Shown here piece by piece: positions 40,910 to 51,918 of a DNA stretch of 60,207 nucleotides (the stretch's first letter is position 1; each line of letters opens with the position of its first letter). This DNA is from Bdellovibrionales bacterium (lineage in GTDB: Bacteria; Bdellovibrionota; Bdellovibrionia; Bdellovibrionales; UBA1609), in contig JANQSP010000055.1 of assembly GCA_028283955.1 (NCBI GenBank), positions 1 to 60,207 on the forward strand, in the 5' to 3' direction. The translations under genes were made by a program, and so were the position numbers. Below the pieces are notes generated by a model, which had not been told where the DNA came from, did no database searches, and was given only the letters and a program-made list of their open reading frames with translations.

Positions 40910-41416
40910 TTACTTTTTTCCATCACCCCAAAATTCCAACTGTACGTGACGGGTTTCTTTATATTCCCCAAAGGAAAGTATAAGTCTTATATAATTCCAA
41001 ATGGGAGGAAGAGAACACGGATTTAAAAGATTGGCCCATTCTATAATGATCAAATTCTTTTTTTCCGGCTCCGAAAAAACATCCCAAAATCCTGTCGATT
41101 CCAGATCCTCATCATTTTTTAAACGATATAAGTCTATATGTTGTATAACACCAAAAGAAGTTGAATAACTGTGATGAACTGAAAAAGCAGGTGATACCAC
41201 TTGCCCTCCCCCTTGCAGCCCTTTCCCGTCCCCTTCCTTTTCAGTACCCCGATCATCTTCCGCTAAAAAATCAAACAACAAACGAACAAAAGTGGTTTTA
41301 CCCACTCCCAGCGGACCTTCCAACAATAAAACCTGCGGCTTTTTCAAAAGAGTTCCTAACTCCCTCGCAAAGCCCCTCATGTCCTCTAAATTTAAATTCT
41401 TCTTAAAGCTATTCAT
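40910..41416 (-). CDS. tsaE: tRNA threonylcarbamoyladenosine biosynthesis ATPase
   Basis: LLLEGPLGVGKTTFVRLLF ... HIDLYRL ... IIIEWANLL. Confidence 0.93.
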   Translation of the reverse strand: MNSFKKNLNLEDMRGFARELGTLLKKPQVLLLEGPLGVGKTTFVRLLFDFLAEDDRGTEKEGDGKGLQGGGQVVSPAFSVHHSYSTSFGVIQHIDLYRLKNDEDLESTGFWDVFSEPEKKNLIIIEWANLLNPCSLPPIWNYIRLILSFGEYKETRHVQLEFWGDGKK

Positions 41417-42930
41417 CTGAGTTTTTTTAAAACAAAGGGTAAAATATCCTTTAGGTCCTGAGCCATCAAGCTGTCTTTATCTTTTCCGGATTTCGTCCAC
41501 TCTTCCGCCAGGCTTCCATGAACAAAAGCCGCTACGGCGGCTGCAGAAAAAGCATCCAAAGAGCGAGCCATTAAAGCTCCAACAAAGCCGGTTAACACAT
41601 CTCCTGTCCCCGCTTTGGCCAAAGCTGAATTTCCTTTGGGAATCATCCAACATCTATCCTGTTGAGCCAATACAGAATAAAACCCCTTCAATAACACCAG
41701 GCAACCTGCCCTTTGACTCGCTTTCATGGCATAAGCACAACGATCCTCATCCACTTCCTTTCCTGTCATGTCAAATAATCGAGCCAGCTCGCCACTATGA
41801 GGAGTTAAAACCCAATGGGCAGGCAAAGGAAACAGATTTTCCCTTACACAAACCGTAAAAGCATCCGCGTCCACCACGACCGGTAATTGTGTTTTCTTTA
41901 GAGCCAGCAAAAGCTCCTTCGTTTCTTCTCCCGTTCCCAACCCCGGACCGATAGCCACCGCTGTTTTATTTTTTAATAATTCAGGATCCGATAATTTCTG
42001 CGCCAACACATCCGGAATTTTTTTACTTAGGACAGGTTCAGAAAAGTGATTAACATCTGACCACAGGGGAGAAGCCCAGGTTACATATCCAACACCCATG
42101 CGATAAGCGGAAAGGGAAGCCAAAATCCCTGCACCTATAAAACCTTCCCTCCCGGCTAATACCAGCAAATGCCCTTGCTTTGCCTTATGATCCGTAGGCT
42201 GACGCTCAGGAAGTTGAGAGGCCACCCATGACCTTTCCACCAGGAAATGGGTATCCGCCTTTTCTGACAGAAGAGAATCCGGAAATCCGATAGAAAATAT
42301 TTTAAGACAACCGACATGATAAGGGCCCTGCATCAGATAAAACCCCGGCTTGGACAAACCAAAAGTCAAAGTGAGATCGGCCCTTACCGCCTGTCTTTTT
42401 ACCTGTCCCGTATCCACATCCAAACCGGAAGGGGTATCCAGGGCTATAACCTTTTTACCGGATGAATTCACCCACTGTATTAGCTCTGCATAAAAGCCCT
42501 TTATATCTCCCATTAAGCCCACACCAAAAAGAGCGTCCACAATAAGAGAACATTTTTCACCTCTTTCTTTTATCTTCTGCATTTTCTCCAAGGAATGAAG
42601 AGTAATGTTTAAAGCTCTTAACCTGTCTTTTTGCTTTTCCACCAGAGTGGAACCTTTTGTGTCAGGACAAAATACCTCAACATCTATCCCTTCAGAAATA
42701 AGATGACGGGCTACCACCAAACCATCTCCCCCATTATGTCCCGGCCCACACAAAACCATAACAGAAGGTGATTTATTTTTTTTATGTTTCCTCAGGATTT
42801 CCCGAGCTGATAAAACCCCTGCCGACTCCATCAAAACTTCAGCGTTTAAACCATAATCTTTTTCCGCCAAACGATCTATCTCAGCACTTTGAGCTGAACC
42901 GGCCAAAGGAATCATTTCATCTTCTTTCAT
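41413..42930 (-). CDS. nnr: Bifunctional NAD(P)H-hydrate epimerase / ADP-dependent dehydratase
   Basis: VLCGPGHNGGDGLVVARHL; VVDADAFTV; LTPHSGELARL; GNSALAKAGTGDVLTGFVGALMA. Confidence 0.94.
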   Translation of the reverse strand: MKEDEMIPLAGSAQSAEIDRLAEKDYGLNAEVLMESAGVLSAREILRKHKKNKSPSVMVLCGPGHNGGDGLVVARHLISEGIDVEVFCPDTKGSTLVEKQKDRLRALNITLHSLEKMQKIKERGEKCSLIVDALFGVGLMGDIKGFYAELIQWVNSSGKKVIALDTPSGLDVDTGQVKRQAVRADLTLTFGLSKPGFYLMQGPYHVGCLKIFSIGFPDSLLSEKADTHFLVERSWVASQLPERQPTDHKAKQGHLLVLAGREGFIGAGILASLSAYRMGVGYVTWASPLWSDVNHFSEPVLSKKIPDVLAQKLSDPELLKNKTAVAIGPGLGTGEETKELLLALKKTQLPVVVDADAFTVCVRENLFPLPAHWVLTPHSGELARLFDMTGKEVDEDRCAYAMKASQRAGCLVLLKGFYSVLAQQDRCWMIPKGNSALAKAGTGDVLTGFVGALMARSLDAFSAAAVAAFVHGSLAEEWTKSGKDKDSLMAQDLKDILPFVLKKLR

Positions 42931-43015
42931 AGTTTAATCAAACCTCATATTTATTTCATTTGTATATAGCCGTCTCTTTGAGTGACACATAAACTATTTT
43001 CTCCAACTAATTATA

Positions 43016-43150
43016 ATCTATGAAGTCAAAAGTCAGCTCAAAAGCTCAGACATGCGTTTTGCCACAGAGCCGTCATCCCCGCGAAGGCGGGGATCAGCCG
43101 CTCTGTGATCAAAGCCGAACTCGTTTTGACCTGCTTTTGACTTCATAGAT
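43016..43150. mobile_element. 135-bp MITE-like non-autonomous element with TIRs and a nested GC-rich hairpin
   Basis: Ends ATCTATGAAGTCAAAAG...CTTTTGACTTCATAGAT (17-bp perfect inverted repeat). Internal CACAGAG...ATCCCCGC-GAAG-GCGGGGAT...CTCTGTG (43063-43107). Flanks suggest a 3-bp TAA duplication. Confidence 0.7.
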
Positions 43151-43231
43151 AAGTATTTAATAGATACATACTTAAAGCTGTTTTTCTGAAGGAAATTTAC
43201 ACTAATAAAAATTCCTTTTCTGGACTCTCGT

Positions 43232-44608
43232 TCAAGCAGGGTTGAGATTTTCACGAAGAAAACAAGTCACTTCATCCGCGTAATTTTGAATTAAGCTTTT
43301 ATCCTCTCCTTCTATTAACACTCTCACAACCGGTTCTGTTCCTGAATACCGTACATATACCCGGCCCTTATCTTTTAATCCCTTCTTTATATTTTCCATC
43401 AAATGATTATACCCTGGAATACTATTCAATTCACTTTTCCTGTTTATACGAACGGCGGTTTGAATTTGTGGAACAGACACTAAAACAGATCTTAAATCCG
43501 AAAGCGCCTTATTCTCCGCACACATAACAGCCAATACATTCAAAGCGGCCACACAGCCATCTCCTGTAGTACTTTGATTCAAAAAAACAATATGACCCGA
43601 AGGTTCCCCTCCCAGGACAATATTGTTTTTCTTCATATATTCCACTACATTTCGATCACCCACTTCCGTGCGTTCCAGATGAATATTATTTTTTTTCAAC
43701 ATAGTCTCCAAACCCATATTAGACATGGAGGTCGCCACCACCTTATTATTTTTCAACTCTCCTTTTTTCTGTAAACTTAAAGCACAAATTCCAAGGATAT
43801 AATCCCCATTAACCAAATGACCCTTTTCATCCGCCATGATAACCCTGTCACCATCCCCGTCCAGACTGATACCCACATCCGCTTTATTCTTTAATACCGC
43901 TTCCTGCATTTTCTCCAGGTGTAAAGCCCCTGCCTGCTCATTGATATTATATCCACTAGGATCATTCCCTATCACAAACACTTCAGCCCCCAATTCTCCA
44001 AAAATTTTAGGGGCCACTTTATAGCAGGCGCCATGAGCACAATCCAAAACCACACGAAAACCATCCAGAGTATGATTGAGAGGAAATGAATTTTTCACAT
44101 GGACAATGTACCTTCCGGCCGCATCATCAATTCGACGACTGCGTCCCACTCTATCAGAAGAAGCTATTAAATTATCCAGTTCATCAGAAAAAACGAGAGA
44201 CTCTATTTCTTCCTCCACATCCCTGGAGATTTTAAATCCATTTGCATCAAAGATTTTTATTCCATTATCATGGTATGGATTATGGGAAGCGGAAATAACC
44301 ACTCCGGCCGCCGTCCTCATATTTCGTGCCAAAAAACCAATCCCCGGTGTAGGCAAAGGACCGGTTAACTGCACCCACACTCCCATAGAGTTTAGGCCAC
44401 TGGCCAAAGCCTGTTCCAGCATATAACCGGAAAGACGTGTGTCCTTTCCTATTAAAACCATGGGAGCTTTTTTACCTTTATGATTTTTTCTCAGCAAATA
44501 ACCCATAGCCTGTCCCACCCTCAAAACGATATCGGGACGAACAGGAAAACAGTTGGATTTTCCTCTAATACCATCTGTTCCAAAAAGACGACGAGACTGT
44601 TTACTCAT
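43232..44608 (-). CDS. glmM: Phosphoglucosamine mutase
   Basis: RRLFGTDGIRG, VVISASHNPYHDNGIK, DGDGDRVIM, RYSGTEPVVRVLIEG. Confidence 0.96.
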   Translation of the reverse strand: MSKQSRRLFGTDGIRGKSNCFPVRPDIVLRVGQAMGYLLRKNHKGKKAPMVLIGKDTRLSGYMLEQALASGLNSMGVWVQLTGPLPTPGIGFLARNMRTAAGVVISASHNPYHDNGIKIFDANGFKISRDVEEEIESLVFSDELDNLIASSDRVGRSRRIDDAAGRYIVHVKNSFPLNHTLDGFRVVLDCAHGACYKVAPKIFGELGAEVFVIGNDPSGYNINEQAGALHLEKMQEAVLKNKADVGISLDGDGDRVIMADEKGHLVNGDYILGICALSLQKKGELKNNKVVATSMSNMGLETMLKKNNIHLERTEVGDRNVVEYMKKNNIVLGGEPSGHIVFLNQSTTGDGCVAALNVLAVMCAENKALSDLRSVLVSVPQIQTAVRINRKSELNSIPGYNHLMENIKKGLKDKGRVYVRYSGTEPVVRVLIEGEDKSLIQNYADEVTCFLRENLNPA

Positions 44609-44708
44609 AGCTTACTTTCTTTTGGAGATAAGATACCGGGTAATAAACAGGACAACCGAATGAAGAAAGAAGCACACATAATACACTGTCTCCTCACCTG
44701 TTAAAAAG

Positions 44709-46679
44709 TCAGGTGATAACCGGTTTCGGACCCCCCAATGGATCCACTCCGGATGGTTCATCTTTTTTTTGCTTTTTCTTCATTTTTTCAGCAGATTCCT
44801 TTCGCTCCTGCTCCAATTTTAAATCATGTTCTTTACGGTTTTTTTCCAGATCGTCCAAACCCGCTCCTCTTGTAATCATATCCACTTCATCACCGCTGAT
44901 TGTTTCATACTGTAATAAAGCCTTTGCCATCACCTCCAATATTTTTCTATTTTCTTTTAAAATATCCACCGCCTTTTTATAAGCGGTATCGATAAGACGA
45001 TATACCTCCTGATCCACCTCTTTCGCCTTGGCTTCCGAGTACTCTCTTCCCTTGTTATATTGAACACCTAAATAGACAGGGCCTTCCCTTTTCTCCAAAG
45101 CGAGGGGGCCCAGTTTTTCACTCATTCCCCATTCACATACCATTCGACGTGCCAGCTCTGTCGCCTTTTCAATATCGTTTCCCGCGCCCGTAGTGTAGTC
45201 CTTAAAGACAATCTCTTCCGCAGCCCTTCCACCAAACAAGAAGGCCAAAGTATTTTCCGCCTTGCTCTTACTGAGATTTAAAGTGTCTTCCTTAGGTAAA
45301 GTTTGTGTCACTCCCAGTGCCATCCCACGGGGAATAATGGTCACTTTATGAACAGGATCAAGGTTAGGCAACCTCTTACCAACAAGAGTGTGGCCTGCTT
45401 CGTGGTAAGCCGTTATTTCGCGATCCTTTTCACTAATCACCATGGATCTTCTTTCCCTCCCCATAATTACCTTGTCTTTGGCTTTTTCAAAGTCTGACAT
45501 TTCAATTTGATTTTTATCAACACGGGCTGCCATAAGCGCTGATTCGTTCACCAAATTTTCCAGATCCGCTCCGGAAAATCCCGGTGTTCCCCTGGCAATT
45601 TTCTTCAGTTCCACATGACTGGAAAGAGGTATGTTACGCGTATGCACTTTTAAAATTTCATGCCGCCCTTTCAGGTCAGGCACATTAACCACCACTCTCC
45701 GATCAAAACGCCCCGGACGCAACAGAGCGGGATCCAACACATCCGGTCTGTTTGTAGCCGCGATGAGAATAATACCCGCCTTACTTTCAAAACCATCCAT
45801 CTCCACTAAAAGTTGATTTAATGTTTGCTCCCTCTCATCGTGCCCCCCTCCCATTCCGGAACCGCGATGTCTTCCAACAGCATCAATTTCATCCACAAAA
45901 ATCACACAAGGGGCACTTTTCTTTCCCTGTAGAAAAAGATCCCGGACACGGGAAGCCCCCACTCCCACAAACATTTCCACAAAATCCGAACCGGAAATAG
46001 TAAAAAAAGGAACTTTAGCCTCCCCGGCTACGGCTTTAGCCAAGAGAGTTTTACCCGTTCCCGGTGGACCTATCAGTAATACTCCTTTTGGAATACGCCC
46101 TCCCAGCCTTGTGAACTTTTTTGGATTCCTTAAAAACTCCACTATCTCCTGCAGCTCCTCTTTAGCCTCCTCCACACCGGCTACATCCTTAAAGGTTACT
46201 TTCTTCCTGTCTGAAACCAGGCGCGCCCGACTTTTACCAAAAGCCAAAGCCTTTCCACCACCGATCTGAAGTTGACGAATAAAAAAGATGAACAATCCGG
46301 CAAAAATGAGAATGGGTAACCAGTTTAAAAGAACAGAAGTCCAAAATGAATTATCCGTATTTACATAAGAAGGGGTAATTCCCTGATTACGTAATAACTC
46401 AAACCCCTTATCTGTCACATTACCCTGAATACGAAACTTTACCCCTTTGTATTTTGCCACCCCTGCTTCAGTCAGCTCCCCTGTAATTTCCTGTTTACTC
46501 GTATTAAACACAATAGAGTCTTTTTTTATTTCTTCATCAGAAAGGGCCTGAATAAATTTAGGATAATTAAAGTCAGAAACATAAGAGCTACGCCGGTACT
46601 CATAAATCTGAAAAAAAACCAGACCGGCCACCAAAAAAAACATCCATAATAAAAACACTTTTCTTCCTGAAGGTTTCAT
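44709..46679 (-). CDS. ftsH: ATP-dependent zinc metalloprotease FtsH
   Basis: AAA+ [21 protein letters not shown], and HEAGH zinc motif. Confidence 0.97.
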   Translation of the reverse strand: MKPSGRKVFLLWMFFLVAGLVFFQIYEYRRSSYVSDFNYPKFIQALSDEEIKKDSIVFNTSKQEITGELTEAGVAKYKGVKFRIQGNVTDKGFELLRNQGITPSYVNTDNSFWTSVLLNWLPILIFAGLFIFFIRQLQIGGGKALAFGKSRARLVSDRKKVTFKDVAGVEEAKEELQEIVEFLRNPKKFTRLGGRIPKGVLLIGPPGTGKTLLAKAVAGEAKVPFFTISGSDFVEMFVGVGASRVRDLFLQGKKSAPCVIFVDEIDAVGRHRGSGMGGGHDEREQTLNQLLVEMDGFESKAGIILIAATNRPDVLDPALLRPGRFDRRVVVNVPDLKGRHEILKVHTRNIPLSSHVELKKIARGTPGFSGADLENLVNESALMAARVDKNQIEMSDFEKAKDKVIMGRERRSMVISEKDREITAYHEAGHTLVGKRLPNLDPVHKVTIIPRGMALGVTQTLPKEDTLNLSKSKAENTLAFLFGGRAAEEIVFKDYTTGAGNDIEKATELARRMVCEWGMSEKLGPLALEKREGPVYLGVQYNKGREYSEAKAKEVDQEVYRLIDTAYKKAVDILKENRKILEVMAKALLQYETISGDEVDMITRGAGLDDLEKNRKEHDLKLEQERKESAEKMKKKQKKDEPSGVDPLGGPKPVIT

Positions 46680-46818
46680 TTGTTCATCACCTCTTTTATT
46701 ATCAGATAAGAAATACTTATATCTGTGCTGTTTTAAAAATTACCTGCTCATCATGATATTGCTGATAAGAATATTTTGCAAGGACAGATTGCTCTGTTCC
46801 TTTTTTCCTTGACCTCTT

Positions 46819-47850
46819 TTATAATAGTTGTAGCCATTGAGCACTCATTGTCCACTTTTTTCCAAGTAAAGAAAAAGTAAACTCCTTTTGAGGTCTGTTC
46901 ATCTGTTTCAACAGCTCCAGTACATGTGAAGCACGATAGTTTTTCAGGCCCTGCCTTTTCATATAGTATGCCAAAATTTTCTTTTTATCCTCCAAAGGAA
47001 AAGCAAAAAAAGCAGAATCTCTTTTTAACTTTTGACCTTCAATCAAGTCATGGCAAATTTTATGTACTCTCTGTTGATCTTTATTGGTTTTATAAGCCAT
47101 TAAACTCAAAGAACGAGACATAGCCTCAACAGAGCCGGCTCTCTTTTTTTCCAGTCGAGGTAACCACTCATTCCGAATCCAGTTTCTAAAGCTATACTCT
47201 GAAGACCGGTTGCTGGGGTCTTCACACCATTTTACCTGTCTTTTTTTCGAGTAATCCAAAAGGCGAGAACGGTTAATATTTACCAGTGGACGTAAAAGTT
47301 TTCCTTTATTAACACCCATTGCTTTTAAGCCCTGTCCACCGGTTCCGCGAATCAGTCGAATCAGACGGGTCTCCAACAAATCATTTGCCGTATGAGCCAA
47401 AACCAAAAAATCCGATTCAGATTTTTTCATATAATGTGAAAAGACCTGATAACGGTATTTTCTCATTTCCGCCTCGTTCACTCCTGAAGAAAGAGAAAAA
47501 CCCATCTCCTTGTTTTCTTTTTTTAAAGAACCCGTATTCACAGAGTAAACAGCTTTATTGGAATAACACTTTATATTGTTTTTCATACAAAAGTTTTTTA
47601 CTGTCTCTGCTGCCTGATCCTGAAAATCCTTTTGCCGTTTACCTTTGGCTCCATGGTGAACATGCACAACGGAAATATTTAAGTTCAACACTTTCTTTAC
47701 TTCCATTAAAACCGAAAGCAAAACCATTGAGTCTATACCTCCGGATACACCCACCAACAGATGACAGTCTTTTAACTCAATAGATTGAAACTGTTTTAAC
47801 AGATAATGAAAAAGAAAATGTTTTGATTTCCGGGTCGCCATAACTTCCAA
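46819..47850 (-). CDS. tilS: tRNA(Ile)-lysidine synthase
   Basis: LVGVSGGIDSMVLLSVL PP-loop, VHVHHGAKG, LAHTANDLLETRLIRLIRGTG. Confidence 0.93.
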   Translation of the reverse strand: MEVMATRKSKHFLFHYLLKQFQSIELKDCHLLVGVSGGIDSMVLLSVLMEVKKVLNLNISVVHVHHGAKGKRQKDFQDQAAETVKNFCMKNNIKCYSNKAVYSVNTGSLKKENKEMGFSLSSGVNEAEMRKYRYQVFSHYMKKSESDFLVLAHTANDLLETRLIRLIRGTGGQGLKAMGVNKGKLLRPLVNINRSRLLDYSKKRQVKWCEDPSNRSSEYSFRNWIRNEWLPRLEKKRAGSVEAMSRSLSLMAYKTNKDQQRVHKICHDLIEGQKLKRDSAFFAFPLEDKKKILAYYMKRQGLKNYRASHVLELLKQMNRPQKEFTFSLLGKKWTMSAQWLQLL

Positions 47851-47948
47851 AGAATATACTGATCCCTTATTTATGTCTATCTAAATAACCACTCCCGTTT
47901 TTTGTAAAATAAAAGTGAAAAAATTATTAAAAAAAGTTAGAAAGATTT

Positions 47949-50000
47949 TTAGTAATCACTTTTGTTGAAATATTTATACAAATCAAAATTAAATTCACTG
48001 GCATATTGTTTAAAAGCGGCTAAGATCATATCGTATAGCTCTCGATCCTTCAGTCTGGCTGTGACAGATAAAAGTCGAAGAGGGGTTGTTGTGCAACGAG
48101 TATCGTGATTCCAAGGTTCAAATGAATTATTGGAAAATAAATCGTCGATATATTTTTTGATATCCTGTTTAAGTTTTTGTCGGTTGGATTGCTGCTTTGA
48201 AGAACTTAGCTTTTTTTGTTCATTGGATTGTATTATTCGATTTAGAATCTTTAAGTAATTTGTTAACCATTTTGGATCTTTATCATTGAGGGGAAGGGCA
48301 TCCAAATCGGCTCCCTGAAATAAGGCGATTTCATGCAAAAGGCCCCATGAGGCCAATTGTGTCTCATACCTTATCTCTTTTTTACTGAATTGAATGTGTC
48401 TATTTCGAACTTTATTGAGATCATCCATAACGTTATATAATATATGTGCGTCAATACAGCTCCAACCCTTATCTGTATTATTTTTACACGAATCTTCAAA
48501 ACCTTGGTATGCCTTTTTCAATTCACCTAGGCCTACAAGAGTCAGGTGTAGCTTTGCAAGATTATAACCATAATTCCACTCTTCCGTGGGCTTAGCATGA
48601 TTCCGAACTGCCCAATTAAGAAACATGGCATTAGCTTTTTGAAACTGTAATTTAGCTTCTGACCAACGATTTAAAATTATAAAAATTTGACCATACTCAT
48701 GAGCGGCACGAGCACTATAAGGTGCTTGTTGAACAAGGATTTCCGCCTTTTTCAGAGCTTTCTGTGGTAAGGCATTACTCTTATACCAAAGTGCAAGATA
48801 GAAATTAGCCCCTGGATGTAAAGGTTGAGCTTTAAGAGCTTTGAGATAATTGTCTTTTTGTTTAGTGCTATCAGACTGTGTTGTAAGTTTGGTAGCTAAA
48901 ATGAGTGTTTCTACATCATTTGGATCAAAGTTAAACAATTCTGTATAGGCATCAGATGTTTTTTTTATTTCGGGAAAGACTTTTTTTATGGTGTCTTGAA
49001 GGGGCTCTCTTTCAACAAGAAAAGAAAGAGCAAGATTATACCAAAGTTTTTCTCTTGGCGAAGCTGAATCTATAAGATGTGTTGAATCTAAAGCTAATTT
49101 CCCGGCAAGAGCCTGCCCCTTCCTTATAGAAATATTGATGTAGCTAATAATCATTCCTGTTATGGGATATAAAGATCTAGGATCGATTTTGTGAGCCATT
49201 TTAAACGAGCGTAATGCATCAGTATAATTGAAGACATGAAGAAAGGCTACCCCTTGATTAACATAAGAATCAAATTTTTTATCTTCAGTTTGAACCCAGG
49301 TTATAGAATTATTCAAAAGTTCTATTTTGATTTTCTTGTTGGCTAATTTAGTGGATACATTTGCAAGACTGTCCGTTTTTTCTATCCTATCTTCATAACT
49401 CTTATAAAGGACCTGAACAGGCTCCAATACTTTTATTTTAGGAGAGGGCTGCCATTTTTTTTCTATATCCCTCTCTAATTTTTTTAGGGATGAAAAAGCG
49501 GAAAGGTAGATAGGTGAGGATATAAGTTTTTCTGTGTATGGATCAACCAAGAAACCCGTATTGTACTCATAAAGACGAATCCCCAGTTTTTCCTGTAGCT
49601 GGGAAATAGATTTATTATTGAAATGACCCCCATAAATCTTTATGGGAACAACTTTTTTGGAGAACCTATTGTAAGCTTTCAAATCACCATGAAGTACGTT
49701 ATCAAACTTTATACAAGGCGGACACCAGTCTGTTCCATATATAAGTAAAATCGGTCTATTGTACTTTTTAGCTATAAGGAGTCCTTCATTCCAGATCTCC
49801 ATTTGATCCTCACATTCAGCATATACTTTTCCACCACATTTCTCCAGATAGGGAATCATAGAGAATATTCCCTCTTCATCCTCTTGGGCCGGAGGGGAAT
49901 GAGGGCTCAAAAACAATTGAGTGGATATTAAAACACAAGTTATACCAAGGCACAGAACAAGAACTAACCATAAGATATTAGAAGGGAAAGCGAATTTCAT
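47949..50000 (-). CDS. Membrane/secreted thioredoxin-like (WCPPC) protein with TPR repeats
   Basis: N-terminal TM; 'RPILLIYGTDWCPPCIKFDNVL'; downstream TPR-like helices (LNRWSEAKLQFQKANAMF). Confidence 0.75.
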   Translation of the reverse strand: MKFAFPSNILWLVLVLCLGITCVLISTQLFLSPHSPPAQEDEEGIFSMIPYLEKCGGKVYAECEDQMEIWNEGLLIAKKYNRPILLIYGTDWCPPCIKFDNVLHGDLKAYNRFSKKVVPIKIYGGHFNNKSISQLQEKLGIRLYEYNTGFLVDPYTEKLISSPIYLSAFSSLKKLERDIEKKWQPSPKIKVLEPVQVLYKSYEDRIEKTDSLANVSTKLANKKIKIELLNNSITWVQTEDKKFDSYVNQGVAFLHVFNYTDALRSFKMAHKIDPRSLYPITGMIISYINISIRKGQALAGKLALDSTHLIDSASPREKLWYNLALSFLVEREPLQDTIKKVFPEIKKTSDAYTELFNFDPNDVETLILATKLTTQSDSTKQKDNYLKALKAQPLHPGANFYLALWYKSNALPQKALKKAEILVQQAPYSARAAHEYGQIFIILNRWSEAKLQFQKANAMFLNWAVRNHAKPTEEWNYGYNLAKLHLTLVGLGELKKAYQGFEDSCKNNTDKGWSCIDAHILYNVMDDLNKVRNRHIQFSKKEIRYETQLASWGLLHEIALFQGADLDALPLNDKDPKWLTNYLKILNRIIQSNEQKKLSSSKQQSNRQKLKQDIKKYIDDLFSNNSFEPWNHDTRCTTTPLRLLSVTARLKDRELYDMILAAFKQYASEFNFDLYKYFNKSDY

Positions 50001-50025
50001 TAGATTTACTCCTTTTAATAATAGA

Positions 50026-50712
50026 TCATAAACGATTCAAAAACAAAGACTGGGCTATCTCACACCAAAGAGAAAATACCTCTTTCAATTCCGGCTGCAC
50101 ACTATAACTGTGAATAGAGTCATGAGGACGATGAGATACACCACAGCTTCTAATCAAGTCAAAAAGATGAAGATCATTACAAACATTAATGGCCAATCCA
50201 TGCTGACTGACCCCACGGGAAATATGAATACCAAAGAACGCAATCTTACCTTTTTGAGTAAAAAGCCCCGCCGAGCTTTCCCGCTTTTCAGCCAGGACTC
50301 CATATTCTTTTAAAGTCTCCACCGTAATCTTCTCTAAAACGGATAAAAAATCCCGAGGCCGAACCTTCCACTGTAAAAGGTCCATGACCGGATAAATAAC
50401 CAATTGCCCGGGAGAATGTAAAGTGGCCTGCCCACCTCTTTTAATGGTGACAATCTCTATACCTTTTTTTTTATACTCCTCGACAGCGCCGCTTAAGTCT
50501 TTCTCCTCTTCCCCTCGCAGCCCCAGAGTGATACATGCAGGACATTCAAAACCGATGAAAAAAGCCTGACGGGTTTTACAGGCCCGTGCTTTTAACTCTT
50601 CCTGTAAGAGAAGACTTTCCCTGTAAGGTATTCTCCCTTTCCATATTGGTTTGACTTCACCCTCTGTTTTCAAAGAGCCATTACGGGCATCCTGACTGTT
50701 CTTTGCGTGCAT
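50026..50712 (-). CDS. lipB: Octanoyltransferase
   Basis: RGGQATLHSPGQLVIYPVMDL and KGKIAFFGIHISRGVSQHGLAINVCNDL. Confidence 0.92.
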   Translation of the reverse strand: MHAKNSQDARNGSLKTEGEVKPIWKGRIPYRESLLLQEELKARACKTRQAFFIGFECPACITLGLRGEEEKDLSGAVEEYKKKGIEIVTIKRGGQATLHSPGQLVIYPVMDLLQWKVRPRDFLSVLEKITVETLKEYGVLAEKRESSAGLFTQKGKIAFFGIHISRGVSQHGLAINVCNDLHLFDLIRSCGVSHRPHDSIHSYSVQPELKEVFSLWCEIAQSLFLNRL

Positions 50713-50752
50713 TATTTTCCTTCACACTTTTTACCCAAATAATTGAAAAGTC

Positions 50753-51901
50753 TCACTTTTTAGGGCTTACTTCTAAAATAATCTCATTTTTTCCAACGCG
50801 GGAAACACGAACATAGAAGCCGGGAAACAAATCTTTTTTAATTTGTTTTGAAACAGCTTCAATTGAAGCATTGGTATTTGCAATATAAGTGACAGAGTTA
50901 GACCTAATGACATTCTCCTTCAGTTCTCCCACACTCTTCATTTTTGAGCTTAATAACTCTCTAAACCGGTTAGAGTTTCTGTAACTCATCTTCCCTTTTA
51001 CAGTAATTTTTAATAAATTAGCTGAAATCTGTCCCGCTTCATAAATAGACTGTAGTTGCACCCCGAGACCTTTTGCAAAATCTTTCTGTTGTTTTAAAAA
51101 ATACGCAACGGGATCAAACTGTTTTTCATCTGTTTGAATTTTTTCAAATCGTTCAACTTCCGCCAACAACCGTCCACTGTCTGCATGGTAAACGCTTAAC
51201 TCCACTCGCACACTCAATACAGATTTAATATCAGACTCTCTTATCTTTACCGAACCTGTCATCACCAGATTGCATTCAAAAAATCCCGCTAAATTAAAGA
51301 CATTCCTTTTTTTGGGTTTTTTGAATGACAAACTATCAGGAACAAAGTAACGGCTTCCCGCCACCTCCGGATTGATTAAAAAAAAGCCATAAGACATTAA
51401 TGCACTCTGTACATTATTATAAAATTCACTCATTCGTCTTGATATATCAGTACTAACCTTTTTCTTTATCCACCACCCATATGTTTCACGTTCCACAAGA
51501 TCCTCATACAAAACAAGCGGCAATACTCTAAGATGGGAGGTTCCTGAGTAAAAAAGATCCTCTTCCAGTAAAATTTTTTTCAGATTCTCTGCTGAAAATC
51601 CGATTGTTACAGGGATGATAAAAGATTTACCGTCCTCCTTCTTAATAGGAGGAGATGTGCGTGTATATAAAATATAACGGTTTGAATATGTTGATATTAT
51701 TTTTCGTATTCGTCTTCTTTGTGCCTTTAATTTTGATGGTTCAATAAACTGCTCCATCATCTCAATAGACACTTTCTCTATAGCTGTCTGAACCGCCTTT
51801 TTTACCTCATCAGGTGAGCTTTGTTCTATCTCCAAAGTAGTCTCGCCACTATAAGCAAAAAAAGAGAACAAAAAAGAAACCAAAAAAACAGCTCTATACA
51901 T
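50753..51901 (-). CDS. Secreted protein of unknown function
   Basis: Signal peptide MYRAVFLVSFLFSFFAYSG; no confident family by eye. Confidence 0.5.
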   Translation of the reverse strand: MYRAVFLVSFLFSFFAYSGETTLEIEQSSPDEVKKAVQTAIEKVSIEMMEQFIEPSKLKAQRRRIRKIISTYSNRYILYTRTSPPIKKEDGKSFIIPVTIGFSAENLKKILLEEDLFYSGTSHLRVLPLVLYEDLVERETYGWWIKKKVSTDISRRMSEFYNNVQSALMSYGFFLINPEVAGSRYFVPDSLSFKKPKKRNVFNLAGFFECNLVMTGSVKIRESDIKSVLSVRVELSVYHADSGRLLAEVERFEKIQTDEKQFDPVAYFLKQQKDFAKGLGVQLQSIYEAGQISANLLKITVKGKMSYRNSNRFRELLSSKMKSVGELKENVIRSNSVTYIANTNASIEAVSKQIKKDLFPGFYVRVSRVGKNEIILEVSPKK

Positions 51902-51918
51902 ATATATCCATCTTTCTA

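Noticed and set aside
43033-43254. 73-aa minus-strand ORF containing DPRLRGDD
   Set aside because: Hallmark translation of a GC-rich intergenic palindrome; it lies over the MITE-like element and overlaps the glmM 3' end.
44076-44426. 116-aa plus-strand ORF within glmM
   Set aside because: Antisense to conserved glmM; composition is a reverse-complement artefact.
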